In this document: positions 34,942 through 47,972 of the stretch, one piece after another
Numbering within the stretch: position 1 is the stretch's first letter
Layout: each line of letters opens with the position of its first letter
NCBI RefSeq assembly: GCF_028554725.1
Contig: NC_071671.1
Coordinates: 52,226,001 to 52,290,000, forward strand
Length of the DNA stretch: 64,000 nt
Reading direction: 5' to 3'
DNA from: Zeugodacus cucurbitae
Lineage: Eukaryota; Arthropoda; Insecta; Diptera; Tephritidae
The notes under the pieces: generated by a model
Seen by the model: the letters and a program-made list of their open reading frames with translations, nothing else
What the model was told of the DNA's origin: nothing
Databases searched by the model: none
Program-made: the position numbers and the translations under genes

Positions 34942-37279
34942 TATGTAGGATTATATATTTTTAACATGTGGCATACTCTTTCAATATTTTCTTCCAATCC
35001 AGACTGCATGTACGAGTCTCTGTGTGTGTGTGTTATAAGGTTTTCAGCATAAAACTGATTTAGTCATCAGCGGAAACATTTATGTTCAGCGGAGAGGGGC
35101 GAAGCGACACACACATGTTAAATTTTTGTATATGAGTTGTCGGCGTTGTCGTGTAAAACATGCGAAACAGAGCAAATTCACAGATAAATTCAAACATTTC
35201 AATATCTTCAAGGTTAACTGTGTCAACTAATTACAATACACAAAATGTACTCAAGCTTTATACTATTTATATATTTAAAAAGAAGAAGTTATAATTTGCA
35301 AAAAGAGGAGCCAAATCGATATATAAATAAACATTTCAAATTTCCAGCGGATTTCAAGGGCAATAAAAATAAAATGTGTAGAATTGTTATAAAACTCAAC
35401 AAGGCATAAAAACAGTAATCTTCTGTTAATTGCACAACTTGTGATTGCCTGCGATTTACACAACACTACAGCATCCACGCCGGATAAATTTAATGAGGCA
35501 CTTTGTCGCGAAAATCAACAGAAACATACCAATGTTCAACCAAAAGTTGAAACATTAAAAACGTACGCATGAAAAACACCAAACGCAATGCGAAGCCTTG
35601 AGCATTTGATATGTTTGCGCCGAAGAATGAAATGTTTGAAGAATAAAAAATCAGAAAACAAAAAAAAGCAGAGTTGTGTTGCAATTGATTACAACATTCA
35701 TTTGCTTTCAATCTCACAAACTTTATTATCCTTTACAGTCACTTATAGATGGTATCTTTGCCAACGCTCCACCAACAACCCCCACTCCACCTCTACATAT
35801 GCCTGTCTTGTATGACATCTTCTGCATATTGTTGTAACTTATTAGCCCATAAGCCGATTATGTCGGCACAAGCTGGCGAGCGAGTGAAGGAGCTTATTGT
35901 ATTCACTTAAAATTCTTAATTAAAAGTACAAACAGATAAATATATTATATAAAAGAGGGAAACACAGAAGCGAGAAATGCAAATAAATATCAAATGTGGG
36001 AAAATAATGTATTCCATGCAAGGAGGGGTAATTAAGGTGACGTAATCGCAGCTTTACATGTATATATATGTTTTGAATAAAATAACATAAATATATATAT
36101 ATGTATATGTATATTTATATATATTTATATTATGAATTAGTAGAAGTACAACATGGCGTATACGTAACATTCTAAACCTTTTTCAAAGGTACGAAGGAAC
36201 TTAAAAGTGTAAGTTATTATATTAATGAAATATATTATGTTAATATTAATTATAATATTTTCTTATAAATTTCGAAATATAAAAATAAATTTCCTGCGAA
36301 AAATCACTGCAACAAATCAAGACCAACATTCATCAACCGAATTCTGGTGCCGCCACCCAATGTTACCTTATTTAACTGCTAATAATTGCATATTTGAATT
36401 TGTGTATGTACGAGGGTAGACTGATAAGATAGTAAGTTGAAAATATAATGGGAATGGAATACAGCTTGCATACGAAGACGGTCTGATAATTGTGTATTGC
36501 TGAATTTAAGTAAAAACTCACCGACACAACACCAGCAACAACAAATAACAGGGCACACAGAGTAAAGCCAAAGAAATGGCTGGTAAGTGTCTAATATAAA
36601 CAAAAACAAAAAGCAATTAAATGTAAATGCACGAACAGGAGAAGCAGAAGACGAAGAAGCAACGACGCGAGACAAAATGCGGTGAAATATGGAATCTCAG
36701 AGTGCAGTGTAGTACGAAAGGTGTTGTTGGTGTTGTTTTTGCTGCTGTTGAATTTGTGGTGTACACGTGCATCCCTGTAGGCGCTCAGGTGCACATAAAT
36801 ATAAGAGAAAGTTGAAGAATACAAAACCGCAAAAAGTGAAATGTGTACCGCAGAACCACCGCGGGACGGGATGTAGCGATATGACAAACGGTGTAAATGA
36901 ATGTGTTGCATTGGTCTGTTGGTGCCTCCTGATGCCTGGTTTAGTGATGGGAATTGCGCATATAAATAAAGGTAAAACATCATGTAAATGTTTGTAATTT
37001 AATTAATAGCTGGCGATATTTTTTGCATTCAAAAAATCAGAAGAAGGAGGACAGTTGCACGAATTCTTACAATTACAGTCGCCCCCATAGGTGCCTTTGA
37101 AAACGGTGATTCCGAAGATTGACCAATCAGCCGCTATTTCGTACCAAAATGTAAACTTTTGATTAATTTTTCCTTTCGCCCAAAATAGAATACCAAAGTG
37201 AGGACTCTTTGAAGTCTCTAGTCTGGCGAATTAACGAAAAAAATTTTTTAAAGTTGAAATTTAGAATTCTAATATTAAA
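34942..37279. other. End of duplicated block 4, then right-only DNA
   Basis: 35280-35720 is the partner of 6710-6050. Beyond about 35730 the left arm has no match until 49430. 36060-36135 is a TATATA-rich run. A candidate signal-peptide exon at 36881-36971 is listed separately. Confidence 0.55.
36881..36971 (+). CDS. Possible first coding exon with signal peptide
   Basis: An ATG-started frame reads MTNGVNECVALVCWCLLMPG, then LVMGIAHINK, and runs straight into a donor-like GGTAAAAC at 36971. The hydrophobic stretch (residues 8-25) looks like a signal peptide or membrane anchor. Upstream 36600-36870 is a longer leader containing GTTGTT/GCTGCT runs, with one short upstream frame. No downstream exon is identified, so this is a suggestion from composition and splice signal only. 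Confidence 0.25.
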
Positions 37280-38514
37280 CAAGGGCTACGTTTGGGTGTA
37301 ACCGAACATTTTATACTCTCGGAATTTATTTATTTAATTTCATTAATATAACACACAATTTGACTGACAGATTCGACATATATGTATATATGGTATAAAA
37401 TCCATTGAAAGTTTGAAACCCCTAATATTAGGTACATGGGAGCTAGGGGAAGTCATGACCCAATTTCACTCATTGCAAGGATACATATTATTAGAAGATA
37501 TATATTTCCTCTGAATTTCTTCAAAATATCTAAGAGACTTAACTATAATTTCGGTAAACAATTTATTCGAAACTCTGAGGTCCTCATATTCGATATATGG
37601 GGTCTTGAATACTTATGTTCCGATTTTGGCGATTTTTAGAAGGGCGATGCCATTCTTTAAATGTAGTATTTGTGCAAAGTTCTGTTTCGATATCTTCACT
37701 AGTGCTTACTTTATATATTGTAAAGTAAACGATTCAGATCGACTTCAAAGTTCTTGTCTAAAGGAAGTAGGTGTGGTTGTGAACCGATTTGGCCTATTTT
37801 CAAAACATATCATTGGGATGTAAGGAAAATATTACAAACCGAATTTCATTGAAATTGGTCGAGTAGTTTCGAAGATATAGTGTTTGACACATAAGTGGGC
37901 GGAACCACGCCCATTTAAAATTTTGTATACCATTTTGAGTGCAGCTCTTCTGCACCATCTTTATAATGAAATTTAAGGTTTTTGGTAGTTTGGACTATAT
38001 AAGGAAATGCCTGAAAAAAACGACTCCTGAGAGTTTCGTTGATATAGCTTTAGTAGTTTAAGAGATATATATTATACAAAAAACTTAGGAAGAGGCGGGT
38101 TCACGCCCACTTTCCCAAAAAAATTAAATCCAAATATGCGTCTAAGGCTTGTTTTAGGCCTTTGTACCAAATTTCACTTTCCTAGCTTAATTTATGGCTT
38201 AGTTATGGCTGTTTATGTGTTTTCGGTTATCGCCATTTTGTGGGCGTGGCAGAGGTCCAATTCCGCCTATCTTCGAACGTAACCTTCTTATGGTGCCAAG
38301 GAACACGTGTACGAAGTTTCATTAAGAAATCTCAATTTTTACTCAAGTTACAGCTTGCACGGGCGGACAGACGGACATCCGGATTTCAACTCGTCTCGTC
38401 ATCCTGATCATTTTGATATATATAACCCTATATCTAACTCGTTTAGTTTTAGGATTTACAAACAACCGTTCTGTGGACAAAACTATAATACTCTCTTATC
38501 AACTTTAATATAAA
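37280..38514 (-). repeat. Dispersed 1.1 kb repeat, copy F
   Basis: Reverse orientation, near full length: CAAGGGCTACGTTTGGGTGTAACCGAAC at the left, the tetramer run reduced (38358-38380), and the distal hairpin decayed (CTCTCTTATCAACTTTAATATAAA). More diverged than B and C, so probably an older insertion. It is in the right-only region. Confidence 0.85.
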
Positions 38515-39081
38515 AATGTTGTTGCAGATAATAATCAGTGATTACAAAAATTTGATTTCATTATTTACTTAAATTCAAATGAATTGTATACCTTGAGTCG
38601 AATTGAGCAAAAAAATGTTGAGCAACACCAATAATTGCGTGGTTAATTTGCAGTTTTGTACACTTCACTTCTTACGCCTAACGGCATTAATATTATAGCA
38701 ACACCAGGGAAGTAAAAGTGAAATATAATCAGCAGATGAAAGATACAGGATAAGAACAGATGAAGCTGCGCAACCGGCTGTAAGAAGAAACGTTGAGAGC
38801 GAGACGAAGAATCCTTCAATTAAAGAACGCACACGTTTGCAATTAAGTGGTCGCTAGTGACTTGGTATTCGCTTACAATTAAACAAGGATACCATTGAGG
38901 CTGCCTAGGTTGCCGTGAAAGCGGAAAATGTGCAAAATTTAATTTTACTTAGCTCTCATTTAGTTTGCATTTTGCAGTCCTTTTTTCTTTTCATTACTAC
39001 CACAGTCTATGTGTTCGAGTGTGTTTTCTAAACACACCAAGAATGATTGTTCAATGTAAATTTGGCTCTGAGTGTACTTAC

Positions 39082-39273
39082 TTCTACTTGACGGTGCGCT
39101 AACATATGCCGATGAGCGTCGCTTCAGTCCACTTGTGCCGTCATTATTGCTTCCGACTAGCAGAAATCGTGACAGTGACAGCAACGTTTTGAATAGGTCA
39201 GTCACGTTTGGATCCTCCTTGGCGGAGCACTCCAGCACTTTCGCTTTTGCAACGGAGAAAAAATTCCAATGAA
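39082..39273 (-). CDS. Ras-like small GTPase, exon with G5 (SAK) motif
   Basis: The minus-strand frame reads VAKAKVLECSAKEDPNVTDL, then FKTLLSLSRFL and LKRRSSAYVS. ECSAKE is the G5 guanine-binding motif of Ras-family GTPases, and the LKRRSSAYVSA-like tail is basic and serine-rich, as in insect Rhes/Dexras-type relatives. A GTAAGT donor at 39081-39076 and an acceptor-like TTCGTCGCATAAG at 39274 bound it. It agrees with exon 1 at 60520-60356 on the same strand about 21 kb away; the exon or exons carrying the DTAG-like G3 and NKxD G4 motifs were not found. Without splicing the frame continues to a stop at 38960. Confidence 0.55.
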
Positions 39274-40636
39274 CTTATGCGACGAAGATAATAACAATCG
39301 AACCACTATGTGCACGAAATAGAGTTCGAATCTCAGTAAATAATATAATTATTTGATCCAAATAACGTCAAATTTTCAAGATCTCTGCTCAATCCATCAA
39401 TATTGGCTTGCTAAAAGTACTATATACTATAACTTGAAATATATCATCAATACATATAACACAAAACGTGTCGTCATTGCTGTCCTTCAAATTTGCACAC
39501 CCACCCATCACAACGTCAAAAACTGGGGATTATTATTTTGTTGGCCTAAAAACAGGCCAGCGGAAATGACAAAAATGCAACGAAGCGGTGACGTTTATGG
39601 AATCGCTCAGGCATTCACTGACAACTTTCGCGATTGTTGTTGTTAACCTCGCTTCGTTCGACATTGCGCTATAGTACTACAAATGTATACTCATACTACT
39701 ATATTGTTTTTAAGCCAAATGCGACTTTGGTTTGCTGATATTTAGGTGAGCACAGGCCTCAACAGATAACATGATTTTTAATGTGTAACAAACAAGTATT
39801 AAGCATAAAATTGCTACAAAGTGAGGTTTTGAATATTTCCAAAGCGCCTTTCTACCCACAAGTAGTTCAACTTTATTCTTGATTTCAACTTATATTCAGT
39901 TTACATATTTATTGCACCCACTGTAGTCAAGTTACTCCTATTTTAATATATTTATAAATAAATTAGTGCGGCAAAACTTCGACGCTCTCGCACTCGATAC
40001 AGCAATTTACTTGGTGATTTCATTTAAGGTATACTGTTCACTAATTGGCGTCAACAGTCGGTGGTAGAGCTCTAGTTATTTATTTATTCAGCAGAATGTT
40101 GACGCCATAATTGAGTACTTATGTAACTGCTTAATGCTGTTGACAACTAACTGTTTTAGTTTGCAATTTGACCGGGTTATACTTAAGCCAGTGAGCAACT
40201 GCGAAACGGGTAGTCATCGACGAAAGGCTCAAATAAACAAACATAAATATCTAGTTCAAAAGCACTATTCGAGGAGGTCTTTACTTGATAGCAGCTACTA
40301 TGGGTTCTATATAACCTCTTCTCAACAATCACTGTGATCTCCTTTATGGAGTGAAAACTTTCCAAGAAACAAGGCTCAATATTTTGCATGTTTAATCGTT
40401 TGCCGAACGTTCGTTTTAAAGTTAGACAACTTGTTTACTCGCTTGCGTGGACTCGGTATGAATTTTATTTTTCTACGAAAGCTGTATTGAAAATTTGTCA
40501 AAAATTTAATTTTTTCGAGTTAGAAAGTTGTCTGTATATTTATTCACCACCAAGTTGCACGAACAGACATTTAATTGGATGTGGACTGCATTAAAAATGA
40601 AAGTGTGTTAGTGCGGCTTTGCTGATTTAGTAAAAT

Positions 40637-40760
40637 TTATGCCAAATATGCAACACAGACAAAGTTGCCAACAATGCCAAAGATCATCAAACCACGAGCT
40701 GCAACATCGATGGCAAGTTCGTCAAACCACGGTGGTATTAACAACGCTAGTAGTTTTTGC
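40637..40760 (-). other. Possible exon with one membrane segment
   Basis: The frame after an acceptor-like CTCCCAG (about 40763-40757) reads LLALLIPPWFDELAIDVAAR, then GLMIFGIVGNF and a short tail. The Asp-Val-Ala-Ala-Arg-Gly-Leu-Met pattern entering a membrane helix recalls the second helix of claudin-like proteins. No neighbouring exon was found and the resemblance is weak. Confidence 0.2.
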
Positions 40761-41329
40761 TGGGAGTATTGATTGCTACGTTTATCGATATCGGTGTGGA
40801 CTTTGAAACTTTCAGTTGGTCTGCAAGCGCTTGCAAGTTGCTGTTGCCTGGTGTTTCTTACCTGGTACGGCAATTGTGGCTATGAAGCAATTCCCGACAA
40901 CAGCGAAAAACATACCAAATGTTTGCAAATTCACATGTATGAATATATCCTAGGGTGCGGTGTCTACTGCAACATATGTACAATAGCTGTCAAGTTGCTT
41001 GCAAAACTTTAAGTGATCAACAATTTTGTATTTCTTCTCACCTGCGCTGGGCTTCCAACAAAACTTCGGCGTAGTGTAAAATGGCGAAACGAGCAAATAG
41101 TTAGGCTGCACTATCAAGCAGTATATGACTTTACTCCCACTATATCCAAAGTTATACGTTCCCTTATATGTGCTTGATGTTTTCTGCAATTTCTTCTGTA
41201 AAATTTAGAGTTTATGCCGTTTTTCGCAATTTAACAATTTAACGCACTTCTAGTAGTTTTCAACATTATCATAATAGGGGGGGTACCAAGGCATTCGCCA
41301 ATGGGTTTTGGATGATCTCGGAGTTTAGA

Positions 41330-41434
41330 TACATGCCATATATCTATCTGATGTCTTCTCTCGTCCCATTGTCTAACTCATTTAATTAAACAAAACCATA
41401 ATACTCTCTGTGCAACATGTTGCGAGAGTATAAA
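41330..41434 (-). repeat. Dispersed 1.1 kb repeat, fragment H
   Basis: Only the distal end is left: TCTAACTCATTTAATTAAAC ... ATAATACTCTC, then GCAACATGTTGCGAGAGTATAAA, the family's terminal hairpin and inverted repeat. Confidence 0.7.
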
Positions 41435-44400
41435 TATATGATTGAATTTCGCACAAATTGTTTTTTTTTTTTTTGCACATTTTCCGTAAACAAAAGAGCA
41501 AATCCCAGCGCAATGTAGATGATTCACTGAAGATCTCCTTGTTTTTGTTATTTCACTATTTCATTTTCATTCGTTTGTGCAGTCGTGTTCACTGATCTGT
41601 GTGTTCGATTTTTTCACACTTTGTATTTATAACGATTACTTTTTCGTTCACAACTATTGTTTCAAGTTGTTGCTTTGTTGTTTTTATAATATTTGTTGCT
41701 TTTCTCGAACCTGTAGCTTTGCTATTTTAATATGTCAGCAACAATGTGTCAGCCGGAATGCTACAATTACCAACGTTTCAACTAGTGTGTGTTTTGTAAT
41801 TTTCGTATGCTACGTAAGAAATTTTTTAAATCTCTTCCATGGGTTAAGGTTATTTGGTTATTGTTTTTATAGAAAAATCAATATAAATTTTTTGTTTACT
41901 TCAGCGAAATGGTTCACTTTGTTGCTTTACTTGTTCCATTAAATTATTCACTTACAGACCTGTTGGGTGAAAAGTCAATTTAAATTGTTGTGGAAAGTAC
42001 CGCAGTTTGATTGCTGACGAAAATACAATAACAATCAAAATGGAACAACGACAATGGCTGAAATGTTGAGGGCGGTCTGTAGCGGTATAGCATAGTGTGT
42101 GTGGCACGTGTAACAATGCACATGTAACGTAGCCAATCGGAGGCTACACTTTGACTATAAACAACTATAATCACAATCTGCAATCACAAAAAGCATGTGT
42201 TTATGATTTGTGTCAGCACATGCAACTGTCTACGCTTAACGTCATTACACGGCATATGCAAGGACACATTGTTAAATTGTTGCACGCAAAACGATCGGTT
42301 TTATGCCGGCTCACCAGTCGCACCATATGCCACCGCCGAGCTATTAACTTTGATGTCGGCTCGGCACCGTCGGGAGTTGGGGATTAAAAAATGTAATTGC
42401 TTTGTGGCAGACTGTATTACAGTTGTTGCATGTATTCTCCGTTATTTTGTTTCTGTTGAACCACGTGATACCTGTAACATGTCAAAATCTCCTTAATTAC
42501 CACATGAATGCAGCGTCGACATTTCGGTTTCCGATTTGATAACTTTTGATTAAAGCGAGAGATATTTCGAAATTATTTTTTCTTTCAAAAAACTTAGCTA
42601 GCCATATGGAAAACGATAAGGTTTGAAGAATACCAATTTTTGCCACCGGTTCTGTATTGAGTTCCGATAGAGGAGAGATCAGAAATACTGAGAAATACGA
42701 GTATTTCGAGAAGCAAAATTAATAAACGTTTGAATGCTTTATCTACACTTATAGCAAGGATTGAAAATTTGAATTCTGGAATATCTGAACGTAGATGACG
42801 TTAAAGAATACGCTTTGTTCATCGAGCGATTTTCGGTAACTCTTTCAGTCTATTCGAGGAAATTATTGACCACTAAGTATGTAGAAATAAAAAACCTTTT
42901 TTTGGAAGTCAGATCAAGAAATTTTCTTAAAAATGCGGAAATCAAAATATCTGGAAAAACCGAAATTTGATCACCCTTTGTATTGGAACATATGACAAAA
43001 AGCGCACATTCGTTCAGGGAATAGCGGTTAATCGTTTATTAAGACTACATTCATATCTACAGAGTATATATGCTAACATGTTGGTCACAGGTCACTGCGG
43101 GAGCTGTTAGCATGTTTAATTTACGGTTATTGTTGTACTTCCATTTTCCCTTTATCGTTGTGCTTGTAATTTTTATTATTCTCACATCAATTTGGTTTTT
43201 AACCTGAGGATACCGCTATGCACCTGTAATTGTAAATAAACACACACTTGGCTGCCGGGAGAGGTGTTTGTTTAATTGGCTTTGCTTATAAAACAGTTCG
43301 AAACGAAACACCCAGCCCAGAAGCGGTCAGTTTTGGCCAATGAGAGAGGAAATGTGTTGAACCAGGGCATCGCCAGACCTCACACTTCAATAGTGACTTG
43401 TCAGAAACTCCTGTAGCTTGGTTGATAAGTTCTTATACATCAACATTATAGTCCGCACTGAGTATCCAATATCTGTTCCTATCCATGGAGATTGTCATGA
43501 TGCGTTATGAAAATAGAACCATTCATTCGAAATATTGCGGTACTAATAGAAAGGCGCTTCATTTAAGTAAAAGTGGGACACCGGCAGTAAAGGTATAGCA
43601 GGTGGCACTGACACAGTTTGGTACGACGCCTAAAAATATGCTTCGCAGTTATTTGGTACATTCAAACGTGTGTTTAGACAATGGAGCTAACAGTTTTTGG
43701 CTCAATGAAGCGGAAGTTTAACTATTACCGTCATTTGTTGAGTCAGTTTTAAATACTATTTTAAGATACACATTCAATGTAAGGTCACAATTGGGGAAAA
43801 ATATTAAAGTATATGTGCTAATTTAGGAATACGATTGCATTGTGACTTTCCTTTATAAATAGCAGACATTTCAAACCATCAAATAACATACGCCAGGAGA
43901 AATTTATTTGCATTAGTTTTTTTTTGTAATTTTTTTGTGAAAAGGCTCCCTTATGAACCACCGTATATATGCAGCGCATATGAATTTAAAGATTTGTCTC
44001 GCTTATATCGTTATGTTTAATCAAGCATATTAACTGTTATCGACTGAAAAATGCATATTTATTTCGGGAATTTACATAATCACCCAAAATATTTATATTC
44101 GAATAACGAATTTCATATTTTATCTTGATATACATACATATAGACACAGAATCAAACAAATACATATATCCATATTTAAGTATATGTTTGTATGCACATT
44201 ACATTGAAGCCCTTCTGAGTTAACCACATAAATCATACCGAGACGACGGCTGGAACAAGGCAACAGCAACAAAGAGACACCGAGAATGAGAAAAAAAAAT
44301 ATTTTGAGTTCACTGACACTGAAATACCCCGAAACCACACAAAAATGCCGTTATTTTAAGCAAAAATATTTCACATACCTTCGTTACCCACACACTCACA

Positions 44401-45111
44401 TAGGGGGACAGACAAAGTTATTCAGATAAATAATTTTCGATTTGTTTGAACTCACCTTAATCGCGGCAATCCACAAAAGATCCAGTCCGTGACTTCTTCT
44501 AGTCAGATTTATTGCCAGCGATTACAATGGAAATATGCTTTGGCGGCGACGGCAATTTTTGACATGAAAAGGCAGAGAATGGTAAACATAAGTGAGTTCA
44601 GCGACGTTGAGTAAGGTTGTGCTAAAATTTAAATCGTTTATAGCTGAAGTGGTAGTAAATAAAAATCCTTTCATGATGGCCCGTTCAAAATTAACTGTAA
44701 TTAAAACGTCTTTTCAGGCAAAAAATTTTTCAAAAGACGATAGAAGTCCTTAAAAATAAAAAAATGTTCAGTTTAACCACGGCGTATGAGTAACATTTCG
44801 CAGCGTGGGTGAAAGTGTTCAGGGGGAGCATGGCGTATGAGTAACTTTTTGATAACGGTAAAGTGGTTATAATCCCCACAATTAATATTAGATATTTTCA
44901 ATAGCAAACATCAAAATAATTATAATGCACTAAATTGAAAAGCTGCTTAATAATTAAATTTCCTTAGCACCTACACCCAAACACCTGTTAGAACATGAGA
45001 CATAATTATTTTACTTACGCAAAGAGCAAAGGCAAAGGCATTAGAATCTTCGCTGCCCACAAACGCTTAAAACCATTATCGCTGATATTGCACAACATCT
45101 TCTCTTTTCAT
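41435..45111. other. Right-only spacer, no gene recognised
   Basis: AT-rich. It contains two copies of GGCGTATGAGTAAC (44780 and 44831). Short frames near 41577-41942 and 42151-42496 have no known domain. Confidence 0.4.
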
Positions 45112-45632
45112 GCTTTCGCAACATGTTGCAAAGATAGTGTAATGGTTTTGTGCACCTAACGATCGCTTGTGTCACCCAGAACTAAACGAGTTAGATATGG
45201 GATTTGTATATTAAAATTATCAGGACGAGAAGTAGAGTTGAAATCCGTATATCTGTCCGTCCGTCTGTCCACTCAAGCCATAATTTGACTAAAATTATAA
45301 TATCGTAACGCAATTTGGTACATGTATTTCCGGGCACCATAAGAAGGTTGGTATTGCAAATGAGAAAATGCGGTCCATTGCAAGGCTCACAAAATTTAAT
45401 TTTCAACTTACGGTGGAGTTTATACCGTATTTATCGATTAATATGTGAAAATATGATCTTGGATATATTGTAAGTGTGTGGTGAAAATGAGTAAAAACGG
45501 TCCAAGAATAACCCCAGCCCCCATATACTATATATAATGAATTTCGTTATTTTCGTGGACTTTATTCCGAATATATGGTCAAATTGTGTGTTATCTTAAT
45601 AACATTACTTGAACTAAGCGCTTCCTTACTTG
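45112..45632 (+). repeat. Dispersed 1.1 kb repeat, copy G (decayed, deleted)
   Basis: Recognisable by GCAACATGTTGCAAAGATAG, AACTAAACGAGTTAGATATG, the CCGTCCGTC run (45256-45271) and the final CTTCCTTACTTG. Most of the middle is missing. Confidence 0.75.
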
Positions 45633-46226
45633 TTCTTTCTGCGTTAGTTCATTCTTCCATTTGACTAGCGTCTTTGTCCGAAGGTGTCGCATTTGATTGC
45701 ATATGCGCCTGGCCGACACCTATTAATAAAAATTACATTTGCAACTAATTGCAATTATGGCAAGATTCTGTGACTTTAAATGCCACAAAGGCATTGATTG
45801 CTCTTTACAGTTGCAGCTGTTTATTTATGCACAAACACGCACACACACAACCTGCCTCGATTGCTGGTGCAATATATAGGTATTTGTATGTGTGTTTGCG
45901 TTTGTGGTTGGCATTGAAAATTACAATTAATTGCAATTAAATTGTGTTACGATTATGAATGAACACATGCAAACGTAGAGGAAAATAATAACAAAGTTAT
46001 TGTTGACTTGCTTTAAAATTATCTTGAAATGCTCAAGGCTACTTTAATGTTATATTTTGGCAAATGAGAGATAATTTTGTTCTGCCAGCGACTTTTTGAG
46101 AAAAATATGAATTTTATAACTCAAAACCCAAAACATATTCTTCTTAAATAAACCCAATAATTTAAAGAACTTAACTTACAGACTTTGGACAGCAATAAGT
46201 CCTTTCAGACACGCGCTGATGTTTAA

Positions 46227-47968
46227 CCTTAGAACCGTGAGTTGGGCACTCAGTGCTCAATCTCATTTTTGATATTGAATTTCTGGAGATAGGGCAGTCC
46301 AATTAAGCCAAATTTTAGCATAGTGACAAACGATAATATTAGTAATAAGTTGACAAAATTTTAAGTACATAGCTTTTATATTACGAAAGTAACGGCATTT
46401 TATATGGTCAGTACGCTATACGTGACTTGGGGCACTCAGTGCCCATAGAATTTCTTCATATTTTTTGTATGAAGAGGCGTAATTTTCTAACGATTTCGGA
46501 GATTGTTGTGGATTTCTAATTCGTTTCGCGTAAAATTTTCAGGTAAACAGTTGATTTTTAGTTGTGACAAATATATATTTTTGAAATGAGTAAGGAATTG
46601 GCGATTTATTTGGCCAACTTACGTCGCGAATTGACGGTAGGAGAAGAGGAGAATATTTCAAATTATTTGAATGCTAATGATAGCGATGATGATGATGGTG
46701 GAAGATAACTTAAATTTGGTGGTGACCACGAATCGATACCCAGTGACCAATCGGACTTTGGAGATGATAATGCTGAGCCCATTAGAGATCCACGTTTCGA
46801 ATAATATATCCAGGAGGAGGCTGCTGTATATATGGACCCTGACGAAAGCAAATGTGATTTATACTGAAAAATGGCAAGCGGAATTGACATTGGAAATGCG
46901 TAGACAATCAACGTCACTATGCACATAAAGGTATTGCTCTTGGGACGAATAGGAAAACTGAAAGAGTAATACAGGCAAACATACATCAAACAGTTCCAAA
47001 AAAATTGGATATTGGCAAGACACAAATGAGGAGGAAATATATGCTTTTATTGCAATAATTTTATTTTCCGGTGCTGAGAAGGCAAACTTAGTTCATGCTG
47101 AGATCTTTTTCACAAAACTAACATGCCCTTTTATAGAGCAGTGATGTCACTGCATCAGTGTGAGCAATTGTGCCATTTTATACGCTTTGACGATTCCCTG
47201 ACTCGCGCTGAGAGACTACGATACGACAAATTGGCACCTATTCGTCATGCTTGGACATTATTCTTGGCGAATTTGCCGATACCATTCGTCCAAAGTAAAT
47301 AATTAACAGTTGATGAGCAGTTGCTTTCAACAAGAAACCGATGCAGTTTCCGCCAATACATTCCCTCTAAGCCTAGAAAATATGGCATAAAAATGTTTTG
47401 GCTTGTTGGCGCAAAAACCAACCACCCAATTGCAGGCGAAGTATATTTGGGTCGCCTGGTATGCGACTCACCAACCGATATGTGGACAGAGGTATGAATA
47501 TCACGATGCACAATTTGTTCACAAACTATAACTTGGCGAAAGATTTGCATGTGCGGAATACTACATTGGTGGGCACAAAAAGAGGCAATAAGTCGCAACT
47601 GCCAAAATTATTTACATCCTCTGACATTCACCACAATGCCGAAGCCAATACGGACTCAGACAATGATGAAGATGTGGACAATACTCCAACAATGTCTACA
47701 GCCAATCAAAATGAAGCGAAGAATTTCACCCATTTGAGCAGTTCGAAATTAAAACTTTATTTTATTTTCATATTTTTCAATAAAAATACATTTGTTTCTA
47801 ACAATAAACACAAGTTTCAATAAATTATTTGCATAAACAAGCGAGATATTGACGTTTCTGTAAAAAAAAAACGTGTAAAAAGTCTAAATTTTCAAACAAA
47901 ATACATTACTGGGCACTGAGTGCCCAAGTCACGAGATTAAGTTGTATAGCCATGTCACGGTTCTAAGG
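46227..47968 (+). mobile_element. PiggyBac-type element 2 with TTAA duplication
   Basis: It is flanked by TTAA on both sides (46223-46226 and 47969-47972), with 14-bp perfect terminal repeats CCTTAGAACCGTGA and their complement. Subterminal inverted repeats contain the palindrome GGGCACTCAGTGCCC at 46430-46444 and 47910-47925, and a related copy at 46244-46260. The interior holds a broken piggyBac transposase. 1742 bp long. The ends are intact enough to be mobilised by a related enzyme. Confidence 0.9.
46586..47760 (+). pseudogene. PiggyBac-type transposase, broken
   Basis: The start MSKELAIYLANLRREL leads into an acidic N-terminal region that hits a stop after GGR (about 46708). Later frames carry SGAEKANLVHAE, PFYRAVMSLHQCEQLCHFIRF, LTVDEQLLSTRNRCSFRQYI (first catalytic Asp region) and PRKYGIKMFWLVGAKTNHPI. 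A deletion follows at about 47457. The second catalytic site reads MNITMHNLF, with His where Asp is expected. The C-terminal catalytic part is replaced by an acidic stretch. Dead by stops, frameshifts and active-site loss. Confidence 0.82.
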
Positions 47969-47972
47969 TTAA

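Larger units (their letters stand above)
38515..41329. other. Right-only spacer around the GTPase exon
   Basis: Apart from the exon at 39082-39273 and a possible membrane-segment exon at 40637-40760, this is AT-rich DNA with short chance frames. Confidence 0.4.
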
